A DNA stretch of 64,000 bases, from NCBI GenBank assembly GCA_963169105.1, contig OY720634.1:118642430-118706429 (forward strand). The letters are read 5' to 3'. The notes beneath the pieces are model-generated. The model was given only the letters and a program-made list of their open reading frames with translations, searched no databases and was not told where the DNA came from. A program made the translations under genes and the position numbers. Shown piece by piece: positions 46,401-57,570 of this stretch. This stretch comes from Ceriagrion tenellum. Lineage: Eukaryota > Arthropoda > Insecta > Odonata > Coenagrionidae. Each line of letters begins with the position of its first letter. Positions within the stretch are counted from its first letter, which is position 1.

Positions 46401-47500
46401 TAAACACAGGCTCTCGTACGCGCAAGGATGCAGTTTGTATTCACAGATTGTTGCGAGAGGAACAGTAAATATTTTAGGAGGAGTTAGGAAAGGACTATCC
46501 GGAGTTTACATGAACGTGCACCCAATTTACAGCAGACTTGAAAGCACACGGATGTTAGAATCCTAAGCAAAAAGGTTTTGCATAGGATATCGAAGAAAAA
46601 CGAACTGCTCATTGATGGAAATTTCGCAGAATTTTAACGGAATGAAGCACAGCAATGATTTTCAGCTACTCAAATTTATTGTGTAAATCTGCTAGCATAA
46701 AATCTTCATCATTATTTGTAGAATCGGGGTGTAAACCTCCTTCAAAGTCGTTTCATCATTAATAAATAAGGATAACAATCATTGCTGAATTAACTGGATA
46801 TTACCCCCTAATTTTTAAAATCTTTTGCGTTCTATGAGTTATAAACAGTCCAATTAATCGGGCATTTGTCTTTTAATTCAGTCCCTCGTTATGCAATTGA
46901 ATTTTAAGGTTCACTCATCCGCAGAAAGAAATTCGTTTGAAACTGTATGCACGCTGGCAAAGAAAGGAACAATGAGATTAGCAAGGGCAAAAAACTGTAA
47001 CTCCACAGGATTTATTGTCATACAATCGATAACTTCAAGTACTCGACATCGGCAGATAGATAGACCTTAATATATCGGTTATTCGATGAAAATGGTCGAA
47101 TTTCAATAAATTCTGATGAAATTACTTTTTTCTCCTTAGCTAGCATTATTAAGTTCCACGAAATCGAGGCAAAAATCTTTTGAATCAATCAGAATTTACG
47201 ATGATGTAGAACTATTCAATACCTGTTCTTCAATCTTCTAAAAGAGAATGAAAGGTGCTTGAGGAGAATGAGGAGGCTTGGAAAAATCATTGTTTAGTTA
47301 TTTCTAATTTTTTCCATTCCAAGAATAAAACTCCAAAGTCATAATTTCGGTGCAAAAAGCCGGTATCATTTCAAACTTTTTGCGCCGACGAGTCCACTGT
47401 GCGTATAGGTATATCCCTTTTCAAAGCATTTAGCATTCATTCCAAAACCCTCTTATTTCTGTAGTGATGCACAAGCCGACATTTGAGACGAGCGAATTTA
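46401..47500. other. Unassigned AT-rich stretch
   Basis: Nothing recognised. Confidence 0.45.
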
Positions 47501-48325
47501 TGAAATAATGTGGGCCCACGAGGGGGATCCAGTTAAAAGAGGGGCCGAGGTGGGGGGGGGGAGGGGCTAAAAGCGAGTCAGTGGAGGTGGATACCCGACG
47601 AGAACCGGTTTTAATATCACTCCAACAATGGGGTAAAATAAGGAAGGCGCTACTGACGGTAACCTGCGGCTACCATCAACCGATGAACACGGGAGAGGCA
47701 CGCACAGGGCTCGAGAGCGAATGAAAGGAAAAAATTGAGACCCACGAGCTGTACCAATGGTGGGAGGAAGAAGTGGGGAGTGGGGCTCGGGGAGGGGGCG
47801 GGGTTTCGCCCGGAGAGGCCGATGAACTTGCATCTTTGCCCACCACTACTTCTAAAACCCTCCCTCCAACGCCCCACAGCGCGAATACTTTCGACCATCC
47901 TTCCTCCCTCCCTCCACACTGCTTCCATTACCCCCCTCTCCCACCATCGGTCCACGTGGGGAGGGTGGGTCGCCCCCTACACCCAACCCCCAACACGCGA
48001 CCCATACCACCGACAATCGATTCCTTTGCGGCAGCAATGCTTCATCCAGAAGACGACGACGTGCAACCCAACCCCACTGACCCTCCCAGGAACATCTCCG
48101 CCTTCTTCATCTTCCCTGCCCCCACCATCATCCCTTTCACCACCCGCTCTCCTCGACCCAACCCATCTCCGGGCAGGCGGCAGGCCATTTTGGACTTCAG
48201 GGAAAAGGGCCGCCAAGATGGGCAGAGAGGCAGAAAGGGAAGACGCTGGTGAGTTGAGAGAGAAAGAGAGAGACGAGAGACAGATTCGGGCTTCCCTCCT
48301 CAAGCATCTCCGGGGATGAGTGCCA
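47501..48325. other. GC-rich islet
   Basis: Strongly C/G-rich low-complexity DNA. The longest frame in the window (47735-48319, 194 codons) lies here, but open frames exist in several registers on both strands and the predicted product is almost all P/S/T/R. I do not call it a gene. Confidence 0.5.
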
Positions 48326-49320
48326 TGGACCGACTTGGTCCTCAGCTCAGTCTGAGGGAGCAATACAGGGATTTGAAAGCATTTATGGTTCTCGAAACGT
48401 CACAATGAATCACGCGCAAATACTCACAGCGAAGCAAGATATAACACCTGTATTTGGACGTTGAAAATTTAAAGAAATCAGTTAACGTGATCAAAATTAG
48501 GGTAGATTAAGTTTTAACTCCCAGTCGAGTCAAAGGTTTATTCATGATAAATTTCTCGGCTTACTGTCTTACATCTGCAATCATATTTTACGGGGTTCCC
48601 ACGAATAATGATACATCTATGCTTCAACTAATAATGTAGAACGTAATATGCATACTACACCGACGCATATCGCCATCTTGAAACCATTGGAGAAGGGCAG
48701 AATGAAAGGGAGGAATTACCGAGAAAGTCATGGAACGAAATGCCTCTATCAAACAACAATAAACGTTAACCTGAAGACTTATAAAGGAGTACAACGATTT
48801 TTGGAAAAGAGAAGGTAGTAAGTTCCTGAAAACCTATCTCCAGTTTGATGGAGGCTTAATGTAACATTTATACTGTAAACTTCGCGCAGGAATCATACGA
48901 ATCGCCAATGGATACGAAAATCGTGTTCGAAAATCGTGTTCGAAAATCGTGTTCGAAAATCGACGATTGAACGAGTTTCATTGTATTAAATAGAAACTTC
49001 AATATTAATGGAGGCGAAATGAATTAGTTTACGGCTACGACACAATGTTGAAATGACTCATGGAACAGAAATACACTCCATGATTTCCTTCACTCGTAAT
49101 TCTACTACCCGTCAAAGACTACGCAAATATTTCAATGGGATTATAAATTCTTTGATGAAACCGTGATTGGTTAACAAGTGAAAAAGGAGGAAATCGCAAA
49201 TTTAATATTTCTTCTTTACACGAATGGATGGCTTAACGGCAATTTAGACTTTCACTTAGAAACACTCTAGACGACTAATAACGTTACATACGCATCCTCG
49301 ACTCCTCTAGCCCATCCTAA
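48326..49320. other. Unassigned stretch with a minisatellite
   Basis: No gene. It contains the 13-bp minisatellite listed separately. Confidence 0.45.
48915..48961 (+). repeat. 13-bp minisatellite, 3.6 copies
   Basis: The unit CGAAAATCGTGTT is repeated perfectly three times with a partial fourth copy (CGAAAATC). Confidence 0.9.
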
Positions 49321-49614
49321 TATGAAGCGAATGATGAGAGAGTGGAGGACGGTAAAGGGGAAAAAAAGAAGAGGGGGACAGGAAGAGAGACGCGGGAGTG
49401 AGAGAAAAGGACGGAGATGGGTTTTGAGGGGGAGGAAAGATGAAAGGACCGCCGCCGCTTCCAAACTCCCCCCCCCCTTCTCTCTCCAGCTCCCACCCAC
49501 CCAAAACAACCAACTACGCCGCTACCCTTCCCCCCCCCCACCACGACACACACCCAGCGCTGCTGCCTTCCTCTCAAATCTTACCCGAGCAGACGCGGTC
49601 ACACACCCACCCAC
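49321..49614. other. Purine/pyrimidine GC-rich islet
   Basis: G/A-rich followed by C-rich runs (CCCCCCCCC, CCCCCCCCCACC). Overlapping low-complexity frames. Confidence 0.5.
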
Positions 49615-49756
49615 GCTTCCATTGGAGTCACCTCGACGCTGCCTGCTGCATCTGTAACGCACTCACGGAGTGCTTGGTGGAGGTGGGGGAGAATGACAGC
49701 GGGGCGAGGGGGTGGGAGGGCAAGGAGGCGAAATCAGGAAGGAAGAGGGAAAGACG
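49615..49756 (+). repeat. Direct repeat, copy 1 (142 bp)
   Basis: It starts GCTTCCATTGGAGTCACCTC and ends AGGAAGAGGGAAAGACG. Copy 2 at 50425-50573 is nearly identical apart from a G/A change near the start, a C/A change and a 7-base insertion. The high identity implies a recent local duplication. The sequence itself is GC-rich with a short CTCACGGAGTG motif, and its function is unknown. Confidence 0.9.
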
Positions 49757-49799
49757 CGCGAGGGGAAATGGGGTGTCGTGTGTGATCCGTAGGGCTGCG

Positions 49800-50424
49800 C
49801 CACGTATTAAAATTTCAATTTCGCATTCCGATGTAAATTTTGCATCGGAAACGACGAGAAAGACGAGATGCGACGCGAAAGACGAGATGCATCGCACATG
49901 GCATCCGAAATCGCATTACATAGATTGCATCGCAGGGAAAACTGGGTAGAAAATACTGGCTTCATCGCGTAGAATCATGCATCGCATCCAATTGCAACGA
50001 GGGTTGCACTGGATTGCATTGAGAGACGAATCGAAAAGGAAAATATTATTACTCGTTACATCGCATCCCATTACGCAATGCTTCACATTCCGCCGCATCA
50101 ATGTGGGCATAACATTACGTGGAATTACATCGCACATCACGTTGAACCGCATTAACTTACGTCTAGCGTTGCATCACAATGAATTGCTAATCTAATTGCG
50201 TACAGTCCACTACGCGTCGTACTACATCGGTTTAATATTCATCTCATGTAATTTAGCTTGAAATTGGATCAAATTACGTCTTACATTGAAATTCATGGCA
50301 ATTCCTTGCATGTAGCATTGTACCATATTAAATTGCACATCACACTGCGTCGCGCACATAACTGCATCATAATTAATTGCATTTCAAATTATATAGTATT
50401 TCGTTATTATTAGACCTAACGTCT
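49800..50424 (+). repeat. Degenerate GCATCGCAT/TTACATCGCA array
   Basis: Motifs such as TTGCATCGCA, ACATCGCATCCCATTACGC, ATTACATCGCACATCACG and CATTACGTGG recur every 10-20 bases across the segment, with a further echo at 50785-50800 (AATTGCATCGCATCC). The phase is loose, so this is an old short-period satellite or a biased simple sequence rather than a clean tandem array. It lies between the two near-identical direct repeats. Confidence 0.6.
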
Positions 50425-50573
50425 GCTTCCATTGAAGTCACCTCGACGCTGCCTGCTGCATCTGTAACGCACTCACGGAGTGCTTGGTGGAGGTGGGGGA
50501 GAATGACAGCGGGGAGAGGGGGTGGAAGGGGGGAGGGCAAGGAGGCGAAATCAGGAAGGAAGAGGGAAAGACG
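50425..50573 (+). repeat. Direct repeat, copy 2 (149 bp)
   Basis: Nearly identical to 49615-49756, same orientation, 668 bases after it. It carries an extra A/G-rich 7-base insertion near 50525-50535. The GCATCGCAT-like texture resumes on its far side (GTGATGTGCAATTACGCG), suggesting that copy 2 was inserted into the array. Confidence 0.9.
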
Positions 50574-51409
50574 TAGTGTGATGTGCAATTACGCGTGGAA
50601 GTTAATTTGACAACAGTAGCATTACAATTCGCTTACACGAAGCACCACTATGTGTAAGCATGCACTTATATCACAGTAGAGATAGGGGTAGTAATCGCCA
50701 TGCTTCCGACTACGCGTTCAACTCATTCGGAAAATAGCTGGCTTCTGTTTTGCTAACGTGGAGCGTTTCGATTCTCCGATAAAATTGCATCGCATCCAGT
50801 GAAATCTAGATCAAATAACTGCGAACGGAGATTAAAAATGCATACAAGTAGTCAATTTGCGGGATGAGGGTATTTTTACGTGAGTAAATGTGTTTTCTTC
50901 GAAGGCGTGTTTGATTGTTTGAGGCTTTAAAGACTAGTGACTGTTTTTGTGCTGGACAATAAGAAACTATCTGATTCTCATGCTTAACACGCGTTGCACC
51001 TGCACTTAAGGTAATTTTTTAAAATTAAAAATTTCAACGAAAGGTTTTAATAGACGAACAGTGTGATTTGCCCACATATTGACTAATTACACATTTAAAC
51101 ATATGGACTTACGACATTGTGCAATTTTCTGAAATTTCCATAGTCCTCGATAACTTCCCCCATTAATGGTTTTGAAAAAATACTTTTTAAGCAGATCAAT
51201 GCCTTTCAAGAAGCGGAGCGCGTGCGGGCATCCCTACACTCATTACTTCCAGAAATGTCAACTTCCATGGGCAAAGTTGCATTCAATAGATAAATCGCAT
51301 GGCGTGGAAAATCAATTTTGCACCTCGATACGCCTCTAGCACATCCAATATCGTCGTCGAAGCATTGCGGATTTGAAAAGATCACAAAATCGATGCAGTC
51401 AGGTGGGCT
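50574..51409. other. Unassigned stretch
   Basis: No gene is supported. Confidence 0.45.
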
Positions 51410-52000
51410 AAGGGTATTTGGAGAAGGGCGGCAGGGACACAAAGCCCGATTCCTCATTCCAGCACTCACTCCCTTGTCCTCCCCCATTCGAATGATGCAC
51501 CGTATCGTCTCGCGAGATCGCCGCAGCGATTTAATTATTTGCTTTTTTTTCCTCGCTCACTCCAACCCAACCCAACCCATTTTTTTCGCAAACGAGAACG
51601 TTTCATTTCATTCGTCCCCCGTTCATTATTTCCTTTCCACCCCCATTCAATTTTTTTCCATCCATTCCACCGGATGCTCTCCGACGTGAAAGGCGTCGCG
51701 CTTGCCGTTTTATTGCAGAAACTGGGGAGGTTTGGAGGAAAAAAAAGACGCCACTCTCCTCGTATAACCCTCTCTGCTGTGCGCCCCCAAGACGAATGAG
51801 CAAGTGGCAAAAGGGGGGTGGAAGAGGGTTGGTTCCACCAAGCACGCGAGCGAATGCAAGGGGAGGCCACGGGAAAAAGAAAGGGTGGTTGCCACGGTCT
51901 GGGATTTATGAGTTTCCCCCCATTTCACTCTTCAAGGGGTTTTTCCGCGGCGAAATTTCATCCGATCCGATCTCCCCCAAATGAAAATTTTTGGTGGAGA
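51410..52000. other. GC-rich islet
   Basis: Mixed C/T-rich and G/A-rich DNA with CpG. Overlapping frames occur on both strands with no recognisable product. Confidence 0.45.
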
Positions 52001-53339
52001 GGACTCGATGCAATTGCAAATGAGACGCTATAACGCTCTTAATCAGTAAGGCCCGACCTTTTGGCAAAGAAGTGCTTTGAAAGGTATGGGAGGAATTCAT
52101 GACGACTCGATGATTGATACTCTTTTTGAACAATCACCTAGCATAACTAGATTTGCATTTTTATACGCTTCCTCTCCGCGACGAGATAACTGTTATTTTC
52201 AATAACCATAGTATTATATGAGTGCCAAAAAATAATATTAATACATATTTGTCGAGCCAGGACTCGAGGACCTTTGGTGAGCCTGACAATTGTTATTTCG
52301 ACTTAATACACACTAATCCCACGCATAGTTTCCTTAAAATTCATTTTTACCCAATATAGTCAAGATACATAAAATGCACCAGGGAATAGAAGCAAATGAA
52401 TCACTGATATCCTTGGATACACAGTCCAATATACAGAATGAACGTTTTTAAGGTAATGAATCTCGGGAAAGCGAAATTAAATATTATCCCCTAAAGAGAG
52501 AAGGATGAGCTAAATCATTGATTGTCAAATATAATTTAATGCACGCACTTCAGCCACAATCGGGACGATAATGGACAGAGCTACAAGCACTTAGAGGGAG
52601 TAATTACGTCAGCCAGGAAGTAATTGCATGCAGATATTAATTAACACTGACGCTTGATATCAGGCGCAAAAATTAACAATAGCCCCGGAGTTCATTTTCA
52701 GAATATCCTTATTCCATTCCGTAATGGTCTCTAGGGAGAAATTTAGTGCGTAAATGAAAGAATTTTGAGAGCAGAGAATGAATGAATTAATTCCGAGGAT
52801 AGATAGTGCAAAAACAAGAAGCAAACGTGATTTAGGAAGGAAGCATAGTCACAATTATGGGAAAACTGGCCTTGAGGGAAATTAGAAGTGATACGTAAAG
52901 CTGTATCTTTACGGAAAAGACAAAAAAACACTGGAAACATGCATACTGAATGTCAGAGAGTAGTTAGGTTCCGCAGCTTTCAAGAGAGAGGTAAGAATAT
53001 ATTTCAAGGAAGATAGAAAAGGGAAAGCTGGAATGGTGAAATATGAATTTTGCACGGTCAAAAAAGTAGTAAAATGAGGATGATAGTACCTCAGGGAAAA
53101 ATGAAATGGGTGGGCACACGTGCCCAGAGGTTCGAGAAGATTAAATAATAGTTTCCCTGTTAGAGTAATGAGGAGAACAGTTAGCATAATAGTAGCAAAT
53201 AGGACTTTTAAAAATCAAATCTAGTGCGTATTTGACGGGGACTGTAAAATCGTAGATTATCAAAGACTTTCGAACGAATTTCCTCAACATCAAGGCCCAG
53301 CAAGATCGATTGTAAACTGATTAATTTCTACCACTCTGC
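52001..53339. other. Unassigned stretch
   Basis: Purine-rich on the plus strand at about 52720-53190, as a decayed LINE would be, but no diagnostic protein block could be read. No gene is supported. Confidence 0.4.
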
Positions 53340-53770
53340 CCAGGTTTTGCACATAACCCAGTCTCGCTGACGCAGTCCCTTCATTCGGCGGATCCAATTT
53401 TTTCCCCCAGTTCAACCCCTTCGTCGGCCGGGTGTGGCCCGACCTACTGGAGGGGCGTGGTACGGTGCCGTTTTATTTTGCGGGAAGCGTCGTCCCCTCA
53501 GCCAGCCGGTATGGCGAGACGAATGGCGGAGTGGAAATGGCTGGGACGCAAGTGAATGCGGGAAGCTATAAATATTCCGCGTCGTAAAGGTATCGACGAG
53601 AGCTGCCGATATGGCCCAGCAGACTTCACGCCGGTTCCTCTGAGCAGAACAGCATTTCGAGCAATACGAAAAAAAATGAGCTTTGCCGCCGAAACGGAAG
53701 CAATAACAAAAATCTCACGACGACGCACGTTTCCTCCCGAGCCGCACGTTGGTGTAATCTAACGTCCCTT
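53340..53770. other. CpG-rich islet
   Basis: High CpG content (GTCGGCCGGG, GCGGGAAGCGTCGTC, CGACGACGCACG) in AT-rich surroundings. It is shorter and less low-complexity than the other islets, so it is the best islet for hidden coding or promoter function. Confidence 0.5.
53411..53459 (+). CDS. Candidate short exon in CpG-rich patch
   Basis: An acceptor-like TTTTTTCCCCCAG ends at 53410. The next codons read FNPFVGRVWPDLLEGR with G/C in nearly every third position, and a donor-like GTACGG starts at 53460. The frame could also continue open to a stop at about 53585. The strongest hint is the codon bias and the polypyrimidine acceptor. I do not recognise the peptide with confidence. It may equally be composition-driven. 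Confidence 0.2.
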
Positions 53771-56100
53771 AACGTGAAAAAGTATACCCACAACACTGGT
53801 GCAAGAAATGTACCGCAGACTAAAGGATGATATTTATGTAAAATAAACACATGGGTTTCATTTATACTTGCATCCGTTCGGGATGTTGAAAGCCCTAAAT
53901 TTCTAAGCCAATACTACGCAAGGGGCACTGAAACTAATACGGAAATAAGTTAGCGTTTTAAAACATCCTGGTCTCGTTTATTGCCGTATTTTTAGCCCTG
54001 AGGATGTCAGGTTAATTTCACAACGCGTCGGTTACGTCCACTTGAGATTTTTTTATAATAGTGACCAACAATCAATACTACCTTGATCATTAAATGGAAA
54101 TATATTTATTCAAATCAAACCCTAGCTCGATTTTCCATCGTAAATTAAATGGAATGATTTTATTAACCACAGAGATTTTTCATGAAATGATAATAATACC
54201 TATATGTGCACTACATCAATATTTTCCATTACGCGGGTGATATACATCCACATACTTAGACCACATAAATACTTTAACATGAAGCGAGAACATATTATTC
54301 AACCAGTGAATACGCAAGATTAAAATAAATAAAACATATAATGTTTTCGGGATGACTACTCTTAGTCATGTAAGATTTTTTTTTATAGTTACAAGAACAT
54401 TGAACGAAGGGTTATTCAATCAAAGAAAATAGAAATCCTTAAAATAAATATAGCAGCATATTTTATTTTTTTCTTGAGGATTAAATAATATTTATCTGAA
54501 GACTTCACAAGCGTGGGAATTCATTCTCCATGTGAAATAGATTATGCCTTCGCTGGCATCCAACCGAATAAACACGGAAATATTGCTCGAATGATACCAA
54601 CAGCTCGCAGTCGACCAAATTAAAAAAATAAATTATCGTAAATGTAAAAGTAGAGACGGCAACTTCTGTGCGGCAGAAATTTCCGAGGAAGCTCATTGAA
54701 GATAAAATAGCGGAAACCTAGTTTTAACTGGTTAAAACAAAATTAACGGTACGAATGAGGAAGCCTCATAGGTGGCCTTAATGATAGAGTTCCGAGAATA
54801 ACGCGATCGTGCCTTTATCATGCAGAGCAGAAGCATAATATTTTAGTAGTGGCGCATTATTTTATGCTAAATTGGACAACGTTAAATTCTTTTCCGAACG
54901 TAATGCAGAATGACTTTCGGATTTTTTAATGGATACGGAAAGGTCCGCATGCAAAAGATCAAAGGGATGCGATGCGAGTTTATTTTTCCAGTGTTTTTGA
55001 TTTATTACGAGCGAGATATCATGAAATTCCTCAGCTCAAACGGCGCAAATTTCGCTTCCCTTGAGTGGAATATAACATATCAATGCTAGATGGTACTGAG
55101 TTAAATTACCTGCAAAAAATAAATTCATCATTGGCGCTCTATCTGAATTACAGGTAACATTATGCATTAAGTATTAGGTTTTGTTTGCAGGCTAAAATAG
55201 AGTAACTGAATTCATTATTTATTAACTTATAATTTCTTGGGATGTGCAATTTTTACCAGAAGCAAGCAATTACCATCCTGTATTATTTATTCATTATTTT
55301 TCCAATCTATTTTATAACATTCCTACCTCCTTTATCATGAGTAATTCCCTACGCTCGGTAGCAAGGTTTACTCGCATATCATGAATGCACTTGAAAGCAA
55401 TGATGACGCTTTTCGCACAATAATGACGTGATATCATAGGCTAATGACTTTTCCATACCTAATTCGATGATAATTTACGGAGTTTGTCCAGTTATACTAG
55501 GAAATCTAGTCCGTTCGTTGAAAAGAGAACGCGTTGTATGTCTTCCACTTTCATACAGGAGGACAGTCAAAAGCTCACTCTATAAAATTTTCAATTTTTA
55601 TGAATATTTCCATCTCTTTCACGGCTTGAGATGATCACACTGTAAGAATTATTTTCCTTTCGTATTATAGGATTCAGATGACCCTAATATTTTCCTTATC
55701 AACACCCCTCTCGTCCCAACTTCCAGAATGGTTCAGCGATTCACGCGATATTTTTCCTGATGAACGCTAACCTCAAGGAAAAGTTAGTCTATTAACTTGA
55801 TCGCACTCGCATAATGGCTCCAAAAGAACTCTGTGCTCAAAGGAAGCTTCAAATTCAATCATAACTCCTTCAAAATACTTTAAGCTGGGTTAGGGTTTAG
55901 TTCCTCTCGTTGACGACGAGATTTATTTGTGGCCAGGAGCCGTGCATCGCTTCTAGTACACTTATTTCACCATTAAGGATATCCTCATGCACGTCGTCGA
56001 GTTCGCATAAAAGGACCACCTTGAAAGACGCCAGGTTCACTCGGGTAAGGAGCACTCGAGCTTATGGGAGTCTGCTTAAATCGCTTGAAGGGCTTTGGAC
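53771..56100. other. Unassigned AT-rich stretch, 2.3 kb
   Basis: Apart from the hammerhead-like remnant near 54000, nothing is supported. Confidence 0.45.
53997..54031 (+). ncRNA. Hammerhead-like motif remnant
   Basis: CCTGAGGATGTC at 53997-54008 is followed by TTTCACAACGCGTCGG, which resembles CTGANGATG...GAAACGCGTCG of the snapback elements at 1.6-7.3 kb, with GAAAC decayed to CACAAC. No inverted arms were seen. It is probably an isolated, dead copy. Confidence 0.25.
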
Positions 56101-56590
56101 CAGCGCTCGTAATGTAGCGAAATCCCTCAATCCCCCTCTCTGACCTCAGGATGAGGAAGGATTTCCGCGTAGGGAGGGAGAGAGAGAGAGGGAGAAGAAG
56201 AGAGAGATGGAGAAGGATTGATTAATTCGAACAGTCCGCCCGGATGTAGGTATTCCTCTTTTTCCTTTATTTCCGTGAAGTAGGGGTAAACAGCCGCGAG
56301 GGAGACTGGTTTTTATTGCGGGCAAAGGGATGATAACGGGGTGGGGTTTGGGAGGAAGGCGGGAGATGGGGAAGGAGGGAACATGTCGCCATTCGGGGAG
56401 TACAGCGCCGCGCCACGATGATCGAAAGGCGGGTGACCTTTCCACAATGCCAACGAACAAGAGCATCGCACCGGACTCATAACTCAAAGCGGCTCAAGCT
56501 TTCGATCGCAGGGGGCTCCCCGTGTCGACCGCACGGAGCGAAGAGATATTTCATCAATTCACAAGCGCGGTCCGAAGGTAACTGTTCCGA
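56101..56590. other. GC/purine-rich islet
   Basis: It contains a GAGAGAGAGAGAGGGAGAAG tract at about 56178-56200, followed by CpG-rich sequence. No recognisable product. Confidence 0.45.
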
Positions 56591-56881
56591 GACGTCATTG
56601 GTTTTTCTACTATCCTCCGCATGGGGAGTATGCATTAAGGATTCTGGATGTCTGGTGGCGAATATGTAGCGGTAGGTTCAAAGTTGACACTGAGGAGCAA
56701 GCTCTAACTTCACATTGCAGCGGTGTTAGATACCATAAAGACATGGCATTGGTTTCCCTGCGATCTTCCTTCCACGAGCTGTGCATTAAGAATTCTGAAA
56801 GAGTAAGGGTGAATACGTTGCAGTAAGTTCATAGCTGACATCCAGGAAATAACTCCCATGTCACGTTGAATTGGTTGTTAA
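56591..56881 (+). repeat. Diverged tandem duplication, 149-bp period
   Basis: Copy 1 (from 56591, GACGTCATTGGTTT) and copy 2 (from 56740, GACATGGCATTGGTTT) align over their length: ATGCATTAAGGATTCT/GTGCATTAAGAATTCT, GAATATGTAGCGGTAGGTTC/GAATACGTTGCAGTAAGTTC, AAAGTTGACA/ATAGCTGACA, and GGTGTTAG/GGTTGTTAAG. They are about 70 percent alike by eye. No family is known to me. Confidence 0.7.
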
Positions 56882-57477
56882 GACGGCAACTGGAAAGCTT
56901 AGGGAAAGATACTGATAAACTATCAAATTATACGTCTAGCTCATCCCACTCGCATCAGTTAAAATAAAATAAAATAGGAATGACTCGTAGACGCAAGGCA
57001 GCTCCAAAAATCTTGGGATAATTCAGATCAAAAAATTCTATTTTTTAAATTTTCAATTCGAGTTTATATTTAGAGCCAACATCAAAGATAGAGTACAATG
57101 GTCATCACAATGCTGATAATTATTGTTTTTTCTCTACCGAAGTATATACTTATGATTTCTTTCTAACGTATCAGAGGAAATAAATGGCATTTGGTTATTT
57201 AGTTCAGTTCTAGTTTGTCGCACAGGTTGAGTGCTAATTTGAATAATTATACTCTCTCTAAGAACTGTAAATGGTGCCACAAAATCACAGAAAAATTGGC
57301 TCAAAGGCATTTTCTTACAAGTTTGTTCTCGCATAAAATGCTAATTCCCATCCTCCCTGGATTTGTTGTTTACCTCAGACTCGCCGCAATGCATAGTCTT
57401 AAACCTCTAACAGCCTCAATCATCAGACCTTTTTGATTTGATTTCCCCCTACAGCTACATTTTTCATGCCACCTCCC
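56882..57477. other. Unassigned stretch
   Basis: No gene is supported. Confidence 0.45.
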
Positions 57478-57570
57478 TTAGGCAATCCTCGCCACCATGC
57501 TACTTCTTTCATTCTCCTCCAAACCATTGAAGCTCTAAGCTTTCGGTCTTCTTAAAGCGTTCTCCTTGCT
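57478..57570 (-). pseudogene. LINE RT remnant (FE-W-WRRM block)
   Basis: The minus-strand DNA GAAAGCTTAGAGCTTCAATG, GTTTGGAGGAGAATGAAAG and AAGTAGCATGG matches the codons for K-LEAFEMW-WRRM-KVSW of the local LINE family. One frame reads MVWRRMKEVAWWRG. Only this block is readable. Confidence 0.4.

Noticed and set aside
47595..47625. GAGAACCGGTTTT resembling the element C core
   Set aside because: No GAAA core, no CTGANGA hairpin and no arms.
47735..48319. 194-codon plus-strand open frame, the longest in the window
   Set aside because: It lies in C/G-rich low-complexity DNA with open frames in several registers on both strands. The product is almost entirely P, S, T and R with no domain.
48390..48410. 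CTCGAAACGTC string resembling the hammerhead 3' half
   Set aside because: No CTGANGA box at workable distance and no inverted arms; taken as chance.
49615..50573. LTR retrotransposon interpretation of the 142/149-bp direct repeats
   Set aside because: No TG/CA ends, no primer-binding site or polypurine tract, no target duplication and no gag-pol frame in the 668 bases between them.
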